DNA of 5,757 nt. It comes from an uncultured Oscillospiraceae bacterium (GTDB lineage: Bacteria > Bacillota > Clostridia > Oscillospirales > Oscillospiraceae). The position numbers were made by a program, and so were the translations under genes. Positions 1 through 5,255 of this stretch are shown here, one piece after another. The notes beneath the pieces were generated by a model. The model did no database searches. It had not been told where the DNA came from and worked only from the letters and a program-made list of their open reading frames with translations. The DNA lies in NCBI GenBank assembly GCA_910587255.1, contig CAJUKT010000049.1, positions 1-5,757 of the forward strand. Direction: 5' to 3'. Positions within the stretch are counted from its first letter, which is position 1, and every line of letters starts with the position of its first letter.

Positions 1-196
1 GTGCGTGTCCACCGACCGCCCCGCCTACCTGCGGTACCTGCACCAGACCATGGTAACCGGCCAGGCCGCCGGTACGGCCGCGGGCCTGTGCGTGAAAAAG
101 GGCGTCACCCCCAGGGAATTGGAGGGCAGCGTGTCCGAGCTTCAGGATATGCTGCTCAAGCAGGGCGCGGTCCTCTTCGAGTGCCCTGAGCGCTGA
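1..196 (+). CDS. FAD-dependent oxidoreductase, C-terminal end (5' truncated by window)
   Basis: Only the last 64 codons are present, reading in frame from base 2 to a TGA at 194-196; the gene begins left of the window. The visible protein contains HQTMVTGQAAGTAAGLCVKKG followed by TPRELEGSVSELQDMLLKQGAVL. A Met-x-x-GQAAGTAA-x-x-x-x-x-K-x-G stretch just before a short helical tail ending in QGA(V/I)L is typical of the C-terminus of the FAD_oxidored family (GIDA/fumarate-reductase-like flavoproteins often labelled FAD-dependent oxidoreductase). There it belongs to the FAD-binding Rossmann part. The substrate cannot be told from this fragment. It converges on the LysR gene, so it is not in that gene's transcription unit. 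The family call is fairly secure; the specific reaction is unknown. Confidence 0.75.
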   Translation, partial: CVSTDRPAYLRYLHQTMVTGQAAGTAAGLCVKKGVTPRELEGSVSELQDMLLKQGAVLFECPER

Positions 197-202
197 CAGG
201 CA

Positions 203-240
203 AACAGGCCGCCTCCCAATCAGGAGGCGGCCTGTTCTTA
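203..240 (+). terminator. Rho-independent terminator after the FAD oxidoreductase
   Basis: A perfect 14-bp stem (203-216 pairs with 223-236) encloses a 6-nt loop (CAATCA) and is followed by TTCTT. It starts 6 nt after the oxidoreductase stop. On the opposite strand the stem is followed by only a short T stretch (TTTG), so it may also slow transcription arriving from the convergent LysR gene, but less efficiently. Confidence 0.9.
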
Positions 241-256
241 ACTCACGGCCCAGCCG

Positions 257-1162
257 CTATAGAAAGCTGGTTTTCCCCGGCAGCTGCGCCCGCAGAAAAC
301 GGACAAGCTCCCGTGCATCGTAGTTGGATATATCCTTACGCAGGACGGCGCACAGCGTCAGGCACAGCGGCTGCGAAAGCGCCAGGGAGCACACCTCGGG
401 CGCAAACGCATACTGCGCCACCTTCTCCATCACCAGCGAGGCCCAGCCGCGCTGCAAAATGTACTGCTTAATGGTGCTAAGCTGGGTATTGGCGAGATAG
501 ACCGGCGCGTCCGGCAGGACGGATTTCAGCCAGTCCGTGTGGTACGCAGCCACCAGGGGGTCTGAATTGAGCTGTACAAAGGTCAGCTTTTCCGCTTGCT
601 CCAGGCAGACCGCCTCCTCCCCGGCCAGCGGGTCTGTCTTCGGCACCAGCAGCACCTGCCGGTCGTCAATCAGCGGAATTACGGTTAAATCCTGCGGCTT
701 TCGCTCCAGCGGCAGCGCCAGCCGCAGAATCCCCACATCCAGCGCGCGGCCCTTGATCTGGCTCAGAATGTCGGCGGTCTTGATTTCGCAGATGTCCACA
801 CACAGCCCGGGATGGAGCGCCTCGAACTGCATGATAACCTCCGTCAGCCCATAGATGCTCAGCACCGGCACCCCGCCCACGTGGATGGTATGATTGCACG
901 TGCGCTGCGTTTGCGCGGTATAGGCCAGCAGGTTATCATATTCCTCCACCATCCGCGTGGCATAGGGCAGCAGCCTCCGCCCCACCTCGGACAGGCGGAT
1001 CTTCCTGGTGGTGCGGACAAACAGCTCGCTCCCCAGCTCTTTTTCCAGGGCAATAATGCTTTTGGAAATGGAGGATTGCGAAATATACAGCTCGTCGGCG
1101 GCCGCTGTAAAGTTCCCGCAGCGGCAGATCGCGACGAAAAAGGACATCTGTTGCAGAGTCAT
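257..1162 (-). CDS. LysR-family transcriptional regulator
   Basis: A 301-residue protein, the normal length for a LysR-type regulator. Residues 1-60 form the winged helix-turn-helix: MTLQQMSFFVAI, then FTAAADELYISQSSISKSI (about 18-36), ALEKELGSELFVR and the wing RKIRLSEVG. Residues ~90-295 are the two-lobed periplasmic-binding-protein-like effector domain, beginning around HTIHVGGVPVLSIYGL. The start at 1162 is chosen because AAGGAGA lies 7 nt upstream and the protein then begins right at the canonical N-terminus; the in-frame ATG ten codons further upstream would lie beyond that site. It is divergent from the anion permease 52 bp away, so it probably controls that gene and itself in response to the transported or a related anion. 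The effector is not identifiable from sequence. It ends with TAG and converges on the oxidoreductase fragment. Confidence 0.93.
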   Translation of the reverse strand: MTLQQMSFFVAICRCGNFTAAADELYISQSSISKSIIALEKELGSELFVRTTRKIRLSEVGRRLLPYATRMVEEYDNLLAYTAQTQRTCNHTIHVGGVPVLSIYGLTEVIMQFEALHPGLCVDICEIKTADILSQIKGRALDVGILRLALPLERKPQDLTVIPLIDDRQVLLVPKTDPLAGEEAVCLEQAEKLTFVQLNSDPLVAAYHTDWLKSVLPDAPVYLANTQLSTIKQYILQRGWASLVMEKVAQYAFAPEVCSLALSQPLCLTLCAVLRKDISNYDARELVRFLRAQLPGKTSFL

Positions 1163-1214
1163 AGAGCCGTCTCCTTCAATCGGAACAGTCAAAAATAAGA
1201 AAGGTGTGAGAAAA
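1163..1214. promoter_or_regulatory. Short divergent control region between LysR and permease genes
   Basis: Only 52 bp separate the two start codons, so both promoters must overlap each other or extend into the coding starts. The right-hand half (TCAAAAATAAGAAAGG) is much more AT-rich than its surroundings. LysR proteins normally bind a T-N11-A palindrome here, but I could not identify a convincing one. I also found no -35/-10 pair that I would defend; the best plus-strand candidate, TTGCAG at 1151 with TTCAAT at 1175, is weak. The region is called regulatory from gene layout alone. Confidence 0.5.
1170..1176 (-). promoter_or_regulatory. Shine-Dalgarno of the LysR gene
   Basis: On the minus strand this reads AAGGAGA, 7 nt before the ATG at 1162. 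It decides the start: the longer in-frame ATG at 1192 would place this site inside the coding region. Confidence 0.8.
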
Positions 1215-2597
1215 TTGAACCATCAAAAAAGAGTCATCGGTTTGTTCACAGGCATTTTCGCGGCCGTCATTCTGTACGCGGCGCCCATCGCCGGGCTGTC
1301 GCGCGAGGGACAAATCTGCCTGTCACTGACCATCATGACCGTAATTTTTTGGGCCTGCCAGGTGGCCCAGCCAGGGTATGTCTCCGCCCTTTTGCTGGCG
1401 CTGTACGTGGTTTTGGGGGTCGCTGAGCCCCCGGTGGTATTTTCCGCGTGGACCGGCACCACGATTTATCTCATCATCGGCGCCTATCTCATCGCATCGG
1501 CGGTGAAGAACTCCGGCCTGGGCGAGCGAATCGCCTATTGGTTCATCGTTCGGTTCATGCACTCGTATCAAAGCATTTTCATCTCTATTTTCGGCTTGAC
1601 CTTCGTTTTGAGCGTTATCATCCCCCATCCCTGGCCCCGCGCGTTTTTGATCATGTCCATCATCCGGGAGGTGATCGAAAACGCCAAAATCCCCCGTAAA
1701 GACGCGGTTCCCATCGGTTACGCGGTATTCGCCACATCCGTGCCCGTCTCTATGATCTTCCTGACCGGGGACAGCTCCATCAACCCGCTGGCGGTGCAGT
1801 ACGCCGGCGTGGAGCTGGGGTGGTTCGGATGGCTGAAGCTGATGGGGGTCCCCTGCGCGGCCGCGTCAGTTCTCACCTGCGCGGCCCTGCTGGCGGTATT
1901 CCGGCCCAGCCAGCCCGTGTTGGTCGACAAGGAATCCGCACGGCAGAGGCTGGCCGCAATGGGAAAGCTGGGCAGGCAGGAGCTCCGCGCCATCATATGG
2001 CTGTCGGCCGCGGTGGTTCTGTGGGCGACGGACAGCATCCATGGCATCGACATCGGCTGGGTCACGCTGATTATCGCCATGCTCATGTCCATGCCTCTGG
2101 TGGGGGAGCTGCTGCCCGCCCAGGCATGGAGCGAGGTGCCCGTTCACGTGCTGCTGTTTATCACGGCGGCCATGGCAATCGGCAGGGTGGGCGCGGCCAC
2201 AGGAATGAACGCCTGGATCGCGGACACGGTTTTCCCCGGCGCGGCGCCATCCAACCCATTTCTGTTTGCCGCCCTGATCGCCGCAGTCTCTATCGTGATC
2301 CACATGCTGCTGGGCAGCGTAATCGCGGTTATGGGCGTGGCGATCCCCGCCATTCTGGCCTTTACGGCACATACATCCTTAAATCCCCTGGTCCCCGCCC
2401 TGTGGGTGCTGAGCGCAATTAACCTGCATTACGTATTTCCATTCCAGAACATGAGCATCCTGGTGGGGTGCGGGGAGGAAAACGGGCTGTATACACAAAG
2501 GGAGACCATCCGCTTCAGCATTCCCCTTCTGGCCATCACACTGTTTGTCATTGTCGTTGTGGAAACGCTGTGGTGGAAGGTCCTCGGGCTGCTTTGA
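1215..2597 (+). CDS. SLC13/DASS-type anion permease (atypical signature motifs)
   Basis: A polytopic inner-membrane protein of 460 residues with about 11-12 hydrophobic segments, which matches the divalent anion:Na+ symporter (DASS/SLC13) family in size and layout. Family-like landmarks are the early pair of helices (7-27, 35-68), an SGLGERIAYW loop (100-109), TGDSSINPL (184-192) in the place of the usual TLIGTPPN-like stretch, and HYVFPFQN (405-412) near the end. Known members carry SNT in two re-entrant hairpin regions; here those places read PHPWPRA (137-143) and GSV (367-369), so ion or substrate handling may differ. A TTG start at 1215 is preferred because AAGGTG at 1201-1206 lies 8 nt upstream; GTG at 1206 (463 residues) is the alternative, with the same AAGG only 1 nt away. 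It is divergent from the LysR gene, which probably regulates it. Likely substrates are di- or tricarboxylates or a related organic anion, but this is not determined. Confidence 0.85.
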   Translation: MNHQKRVIGLFTGIFAAVILYAAPIAGLSREGQICLSLTIMTVIFWACQVAQPGYVSALLLALYVVLGVAEPPVVFSAWTGTTIYLIIGAYLIASAVKNSGLGERIAYWFIVRFMHSYQSIFISIFGLTFVLSVIIPHPWPRAFLIMSIIREVIENAKIPRKDAVPIGYAVFATSVPVSMIFLTGDSSINPLAVQYAGVELGWFGWLKLMGVPCAAASVLTCAALLAVFRPSQPVLVDKESARQRLAAMGKLGRQELRAIIWLSAAVVLWATDSIHGIDIGWVTLIIAMLMSMPLVGELLPAQAWSEVPVHVLLFITAAMAIGRVGAATGMNAWIADTVFPGAAPSNPFLFAALIAAVSIVIHMLLGSVIAVMGVAIPAILAFTAHTSLNPLVPALWVLSAINLHYVFPFQNMSILVGCGEENGLYTQRETIRFSIPLLAITLFVIVVVETLWWKVLGLL

Positions 2598-2715
2598 CAA
2601 AACGCCCGGGCGCTGTTTGGAGCCTGGCGGAAATTTGAATTGATGCGGCGGGACAGCGCCGCCGGAACCAGTATAACAGATGGGAGATAGAAAAGAAAGC
2701 AGGGAGTGCGAAGCA
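2598..2715. other. Spacer after permease: possible -10 box and small hairpin
   Basis: No clear intrinsic terminator follows the permease: the GC-rich palindrome near 2606 has no T tract. A 6-bp stem, GCGGCG (2645-2650) with CGCCGC (2657-2662), is present without a T run. TATAAC at 2672-2677 is a good -10 match upstream of the small ORF at 2716, but no -35 sits at normal spacing, so any promoter here is uncertain. Confidence 0.3.
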
Positions 2716-2805
2716 ATGGCTAAAAAGTTGTCCCCCGGGGGATTCCGGCCGGCGGCAATTTTGGCCGCAAAGCTGGGTGCCGAGGCTATTGGTACAGCTT
2801 CTTAA
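2716..2805 (+). CDS. Possible small ORF, 29 residues, unknown function
   Basis: ATG at 2716 is preceded by AGGGAG (2701-2706) at 9-nt spacing and runs 29 codons to TAA at 2803-2805. The peptide starts MAKKLSPGGFRP and continues with an Ala-rich, mildly hydrophobic, helix-compatible stretch (AAILAAKLGAEAIG) with no Cys. A TATAAC box lies about 40 nt upstream, and the stop abuts the 15-bp inverted repeat at 2806-2862, which could end its transcript. I recognise no family. In GC-rich DNA a 29-codon ORF can arise by chance; the ribosome binding site and the position right against the hairpin are the only reasons to list it. It could equally be non-coding leader or trailer sequence. Confidence 0.3.
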   Translation: MAKKLSPGGFRPAAILAAKLGAEAIGTAS

Positions 2806-2862
2806 AAATGGACGGGACACCTTGAGCGGCTTCATGCGCTGTCCAAAGTGTCCCGTCCATTT
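2806..2862 (-). terminator. Long inverted repeat, probable terminator of the Pro/Cys-rich protein gene
   Basis: A perfect 15-bp inverted repeat, 2806-2820 with 2848-2862, encloses 27 nt that can pair further (TTG/CAA at 2822 and 2844, AGCG/CGCT at 2825 and 2837). Read on the minus strand it lies 25 nt after the stop of the gene at 2888, and the right arm ends in CCATTTTTAAG, giving a five-T tract. On the plus strand only TTT follows. The best reading is a minus-strand intrinsic terminator, possibly bidirectional. The loop is longer than usual. Confidence 0.7.
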
Positions 2863-2887
2863 CGCGGACCTTTCAGCCCTGTCTCCA

Positions 2888-3736
2888 TCAAAGCTCCACC
2901 ACATCCATGGCCGCCCGCTCCACACACAGGGCGTTCCGGGTGTCCAGCACCAGAGACAGCTCCGCCACGCCGTTCACGCCCACACGGGGATTGAGCACAG
3001 CGGCGTATTGCAGCGTCTGAAGGCTGCCCGCCATCCGCTCCAGGGAGAAGCGCAGCGGCTGCGCCTCGGTAAACGCCCCGCAGGGTGTCTGTCTGAGGCA
3101 GATGATCCCCTCGCCCCTCGCCGGGGGCATCGCATATGCGCACAGCGTGCACCGAACTGCGTACGCCGCCCGCGTATCCAGCCGGATTTGGGTGGGATTA
3201 CACGCATTCCAGCGGATGCACTCTCCACGCCGGGCCTGCTGCCGCCAGGACAGGCGGCAGCCCGGACTCCACAGCAGCCCTGCCTGCCGCTCTGCCAGAT
3301 GGAGGGCACATTTTTCCCCTTTCTCCGGCCAGCCCGGCGGCGGGCATACCCCCGGCCCGCAGGCGGGGGGCACGGTTGGCGGACAGGGTTCGCATACAGG
3401 CGGTCCGGGCGGGCACGGCCCGGGGGAGGGGCAGGGGGGCGCCGGGGGCGGACACACCGCCAGCACCTTTTCCAGCTTGCTTTTCAGCAGCATCTGATTC
3501 TGCGCCACCACATCCAGCAGGGAGGCGACGCTCTTGTTTACCACCAGCACGTCCTGGGGCGTAGCGCAAGGCTTTGCCCCCGGCAGAGTGCCCAGGATGT
3601 ACTGCAGCTTTTCGCCCTCGGCGTTGATGATGTGGCTCAAAGCCAGCTCCTCCATGGCGATGGAGGCAATAATCATGGTTAGGGCCTCTTCCCGGGTCAG
3701 GTCTGCCCCATTGGGGGGAAAAGAAGGCATAGACAT
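2888..3736 (-). CDS. Spore-surface-type protein with shared N-terminal module and Pro/Cys-rich stalk
   Basis: A 282-residue protein in three parts. Residues 1-93 match the N-terminal module of the two collagen-like proteins on the other strand (MSMPSFP; SIAMEEL at 25-31; NAEGEKLQY at 38-46; LGTLPG at 48-53), followed by a second predicted amphipathic helix (about 60-93). Residues 95-136 are a Pro/Cys-rich stalk with seven Cys (95, 102, 108, 115, 118, 126, 131). Residues ~140-282 form a Cys-containing, probably beta-rich domain ending AAMDVVEL, for which I recognise no family. Seventeen Cys in all suggest disulfide cross-linking, as in insoluble coat or exosporium layers. The start at 3736 is set by alignment with the paralogues and by GGAG 10 nt upstream; the longer frame from 3850 is not conserved. 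No signal peptide is visible, as expected for a spore protein made in the mother cell. The location is inferred from the neighbours. Confidence 0.8.
   Translation of the reverse strand: MSMPSFPPNGADLTREEALTMIIASIAMEELALSHIINAEGEKLQYILGTLPGAKPCATPQDVLVVNKSVASLLDVVAQNQMLLKSKLEKVLAVCPPPAPPCPSPGPCPPGPPVCEPCPPTVPPACGPGVCPPPGWPEKGEKCALHLAERQAGLLWSPGCRLSWRQQARRGECIRWNACNPTQIRLDTRAAYAVRCTLCAYAMPPARGEGIICLRQTPCGAFTEAQPLRFSLERMAGSLQTLQYAAVLNPRVGVNGVAELSLVLDTRNALCVERAAMDVVEL
3329..3454 (-). repeat. Pro/Cys-rich low-complexity stalk
   Basis: This encodes residues 95-136 of the minus-strand protein: irregular C-P-P and C-x-P units with Cys every 3-8 residues. It occupies the position taken by Gly-X-Y repeats in the paralogues. 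The units are not exact DNA repeats. Confidence 0.7.
3578..3664 (-). repeat. Copy 1 of the conserved N-terminal module core (inverted copy)
   Basis: This encodes residues 25-53 of the Pro/Cys protein. By hand alignment it matches the plus-strand copy at 4202-4288 at 75 of 87 bases, forming an inverted pair across the divergent region. Confidence 0.85.
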
Positions 3737-4026
3737 ATTTAAGATACTCCATAGCGCCGCCCGGCTTGGGGCCGGGACGGGTTGTGCGGCCGGGAAGGCC
3801 CTGCCGCCGTTCCATCCTATGCGGCTGGAACCGCCCTGTTCCGCACTCACCCGCCGCCGGTCGGGGACATAGAATGCCGTGGACGCTTTGCCGGGGAGGG
3901 CTTCTCTCCTGCGCCGCCGCTTCGGTGCGCCCCGGCCTGCGTCTAGGCGCTGCTTGAACCTTGACGGTGTGCCCGGCGGAGAGGGATTTTTCGCCAGGCA
4001 AGGCGGTTGGACGCGGAAATACTTTG

Positions 4027-4057
4027 TGTATTTACATTAAACCAACGCCATACGACG
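4027..4057 (+). promoter_or_regulatory. Candidate SigE-like promoter of the collagen operon
   Basis: TGTATTT (4027-4033) resembles the SigE -35 (KMATATT), with a 15-nt spacer before CATACGACG (4049-4057), which resembles the -10 (CATACAHT). It lies in an AT-rich island and would start the transcript about 65 nt before the ATG at 4130. Mother-cell expression fits the product. This is a match by eye only. Confidence 0.33.
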
Positions 4058-4073
4058 GAACAAGGGCCGTCGT
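4052..4073 (+). other. Hairpin in the collagen operon leader
   Basis: A perfect 7-bp stem ACGACGG/CCGTCGT (4052-4058 with 4067-4073) has an 8-nt loop and is followed by TTG. It sits at or just after the predicted transcription start, so it could stabilise the 5' end of the mRNA or act as a weak attenuator. The short T run argues against a full terminator. Confidence 0.35.
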
Positions 4074-4129
4074 TTGGGTACGCCGGCAATGTTCAAACAA
4101 GCCTCAGGGTTGAAAGGAGACACACTTTT

Positions 4130-5242
4130 ATGTCTATGCCAAGTTTTCCCAACGTTGACCCGCCCATCCAGCGGGAGGATGCGGTTAACCAGATCCTCTC
4201 CTCCATCGCCATGGAGGAGCTGGGGCTGAGCCATATCCTCAACGCCGAGGGCGAAAAGCTGCAATATATTCTGGGCACCATTCCGGGCCTCAGCGGCCCC
4301 ACCGCCACGGTGAGCGATGTGCTGGCCGCCAACGAGAGTGTCCGGGGCCTGCTGGAGACCGCCGTACAAAACCAGATATTTTTAAAGTCCAAGATGCAGG
4401 GCGCGCTCACCGCCTCCCCCATGCAGGGGCCCACCGGCCCCACCGGCCCCACCGGCCCTGCGGGCCCCGCAGGCGGCCCCACCGGCCCCACTGGGGCGAC
4501 CGGGGCCACAGGCGCCACAGGCGCGGCCGGGGCCGCAGGCGCCACAGGGCCTGCTGGCGCTGAAGGCTCCGCCGGCATCGCCGGTCCCACCGGCCCCACA
4601 GGCCCCACCGGCGCAACCGGCCTCACCGGCCCCACCGGCCCCACCGGGGCGGACGGCGCAACCGGGCCCACCGGCCCCACAGGCCCCACCGGGGCGGACG
4701 GCGCTGCCGGCGCCACAGGCGCCACGGGAGCTGCCGGGGCGGCGGGCGCCACGGGGGCAACCGGCCCTGCCGGGGCGGCCGGCCCGGCAGGAGCCACGGG
4801 TGTTACCGGCCCCACCGGCCCCACCGGCCCCAACGTCACCGCCACCTCCGCCTTTGCCGCCAACACCCAGGGCAGCAGCATTCTGGTGGCGCTGGGCGGC
4901 ACCCTGGTGCCCCTGCCCGACAGCCAGCTGCTCTCCCCGGATATCACAGTCGACGGGACCAACACCGTGTTTACGGTAAACACCACCGGGCGCTATCAGC
5001 TCTCCTATGACATCAACATCACCGCGGCCCTGGGCAGCGGCACCCGCCTGCTCATCAACGGCGCGCCCAACCTCGCCTCCACGGTGGCCCCGGTGATCTC
5101 CCTGAGCCACTTTTCCAACGAGATTCTGCTGGATCTGACCGCTGGGAACACCGTTTCCCTGCAAATGTTCGGCATCGCGTCGGCGGCCACGCTGCTGCCC
5201 GGTTCCGCTGGGGCGTCCCTGACGCTGCTCCGTTTGAGCTGA
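4130..5242 (+). CDS. BclA-like collagen triple-helix protein with BclA-type C-terminal domain
   Basis: A 370-residue protein. Residues 1-98 are the shared module (MSMPSFP; SIAMEEL 25-31; NAEGEKLQY 38-46) with two predicted helices. Residues 100-235 are 45 Gly-X-Y triplets, 28 with Thr in Y, mostly GPT and GAT, with a single extra Gly (115) after the fifth triplet. Residues 236-370 resemble the BclA C-terminal beta-sandwich (C1q/TNF-like): FAANTQGSSILVALGGTLVP, then FTVNTTGRYQLSYDI, RLLINGAP, LTAGNTVSLQMFG and a final LTLLRLS. In Bacillus, BclA forms trimeric hair-like filaments on the exosporium and its GPT threonines carry O-glycans; the same role is inferred here. BclA's own N-terminal targeting motif is absent and the shared module takes its place. 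The start at 4130 is supported by AAAGGAG at 10-nt spacing and paralogue alignment; an upstream in-frame ATG at 4007 lacks both. It is coupled to the next gene. Confidence 0.92.
   Translation: MSMPSFPNVDPPIQREDAVNQILSSIAMEELGLSHILNAEGEKLQYILGTIPGLSGPTATVSDVLAANESVRGLLETAVQNQIFLKSKMQGALTASPMQGPTGPTGPTGPAGPAGGPTGPTGATGATGATGAAGAAGATGPAGAEGSAGIAGPTGPTGPTGATGLTGPTGPTGADGATGPTGPTGPTGADGAAGATGATGAAGAAGATGATGPAGAAGPAGATGVTGPTGPTGPNVTATSAFAANTQGSSILVALGGTLVPLPDSQLLSPDITVDGTNTVFTVNTTGRYQLSYDINITAALGSGTRLLINGAPNLASTVAPVISLSHFSNEILLDLTAGNTVSLQMFGIASAATLLPGSAGASLTLLRLS
4202..4288 (+). repeat. Copy 2 of the conserved N-terminal module core
   Basis: This encodes residues 25-53. By hand alignment it is 77 of 87 bases identical to the direct copy at 5328-5414 and 75 of 87 to the inverted copy at 3578-3664. 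Most differences from the direct copy are silent or conservative. Confidence 0.85.
4427..4834 (+). repeat. Gly-X-Y collagen repeat, 45 triplets
   Basis: A run of 9-nt-like units dominated by GGCCCCACC and GGGGCCACA variants, encoding GPT, GAT, GAA and GAD. Five triplets, one extra Gly codon, then 40 uninterrupted triplets. There is no Lys or Arg and no Pro in Y; acidic residues are limited to one GAE and two GAD. Near-identical tandem units make slippage-driven length changes likely. Confidence 0.95.
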
Positions 5243-5247
5243 GGAGG
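5242..5247 (+). promoter_or_regulatory. Shine-Dalgarno overlapping the upstream stop codon
   Basis: The sequence TGAGGAGG joins the stop of the first collagen gene (5240-5242) to an AGGAGG that lies 8 nt before the ATG at 5256. This implies co-transcription and translational coupling of the two collagen-like genes, with no room for a promoter. Confidence 0.85.
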
Positions 5248-5255
5248 GGTGCTTT

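Larger units (their letters stand above)
3737..4129. promoter_or_regulatory. Divergent control region of the spore-surface-type genes
   Basis: This 393-bp stretch between two divergent starts has no gene I can support; reading frames crossing it have no ribosome binding site and no conservation with the paralogues. It contains sporulation-promoter-like motifs: CATAGGATG on the minus strand (3821-3813) with AC 16 nt upstream; CATAGAATG on the plus strand (3868-3876) with AC 17 nt upstream; and a better-placed CATACGACG at 4049, listed separately. A 6-bp hairpin, CCCGGC with GCCGGG (3760-3776), lies in the leader of the minus gene. The stretch 4017-4045 is markedly AT-rich against GC-rich surroundings. 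Motifs this short occur often by chance, so individual sites are weak while the regulatory role of the whole is likely. Confidence 0.55.

Noticed and set aside
1820..2422. Alternative plus-strand frame inside the permease gene
   Set aside because: It is rich in Arg, Gly and His, typical of out-of-frame GC-rich coding DNA. The permease frame has continuous membrane segments throughout.
2806..2862. Miniature transposon or IS end
   Set aside because: There are no target-site duplications and no second copy in the window. A T tract after the stem, 25 nt beyond a stop codon, fits a terminator better.
3198..4001. Minus-strand reading frame overlapping the Pro/Cys protein in another phase
   Set aside because: It is a shadow frame with high Arg and Ala. 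It lacks the shared module, which is in the other phase with a proper start at 3736.
3978..4010. TTTTTCGCC...GGCGG stretch considered as a REP-type element or terminator
   Set aside because: The stem is only 4 bp and the T run precedes it on the plus strand. No second copy is visible in the window.
4007..4129. Upstream ATG giving a longer first collagen protein
   Set aside because: It has no Shine-Dalgarno, and the extra 41 residues have no counterpart in the paralogues, whereas 4130 has both supports.
4427..4834. Possible CRISPR array or tandem DNA repeat element
   Set aside because: Units are multiples of 3-9 nt in coding frame with no unique spacers. They are fully explained by collagen triplets.
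4093..4986. Long minus-strand reading frame rich in Pro, Val and Ala across the collagen gene
   Set aside because: It is the mirror of the Gly-X-Y codons: GC-rich repeats without stops on the opposite strand. It has no ribosome binding site and no conserved domain, while the plus-strand gene is clear-cut.
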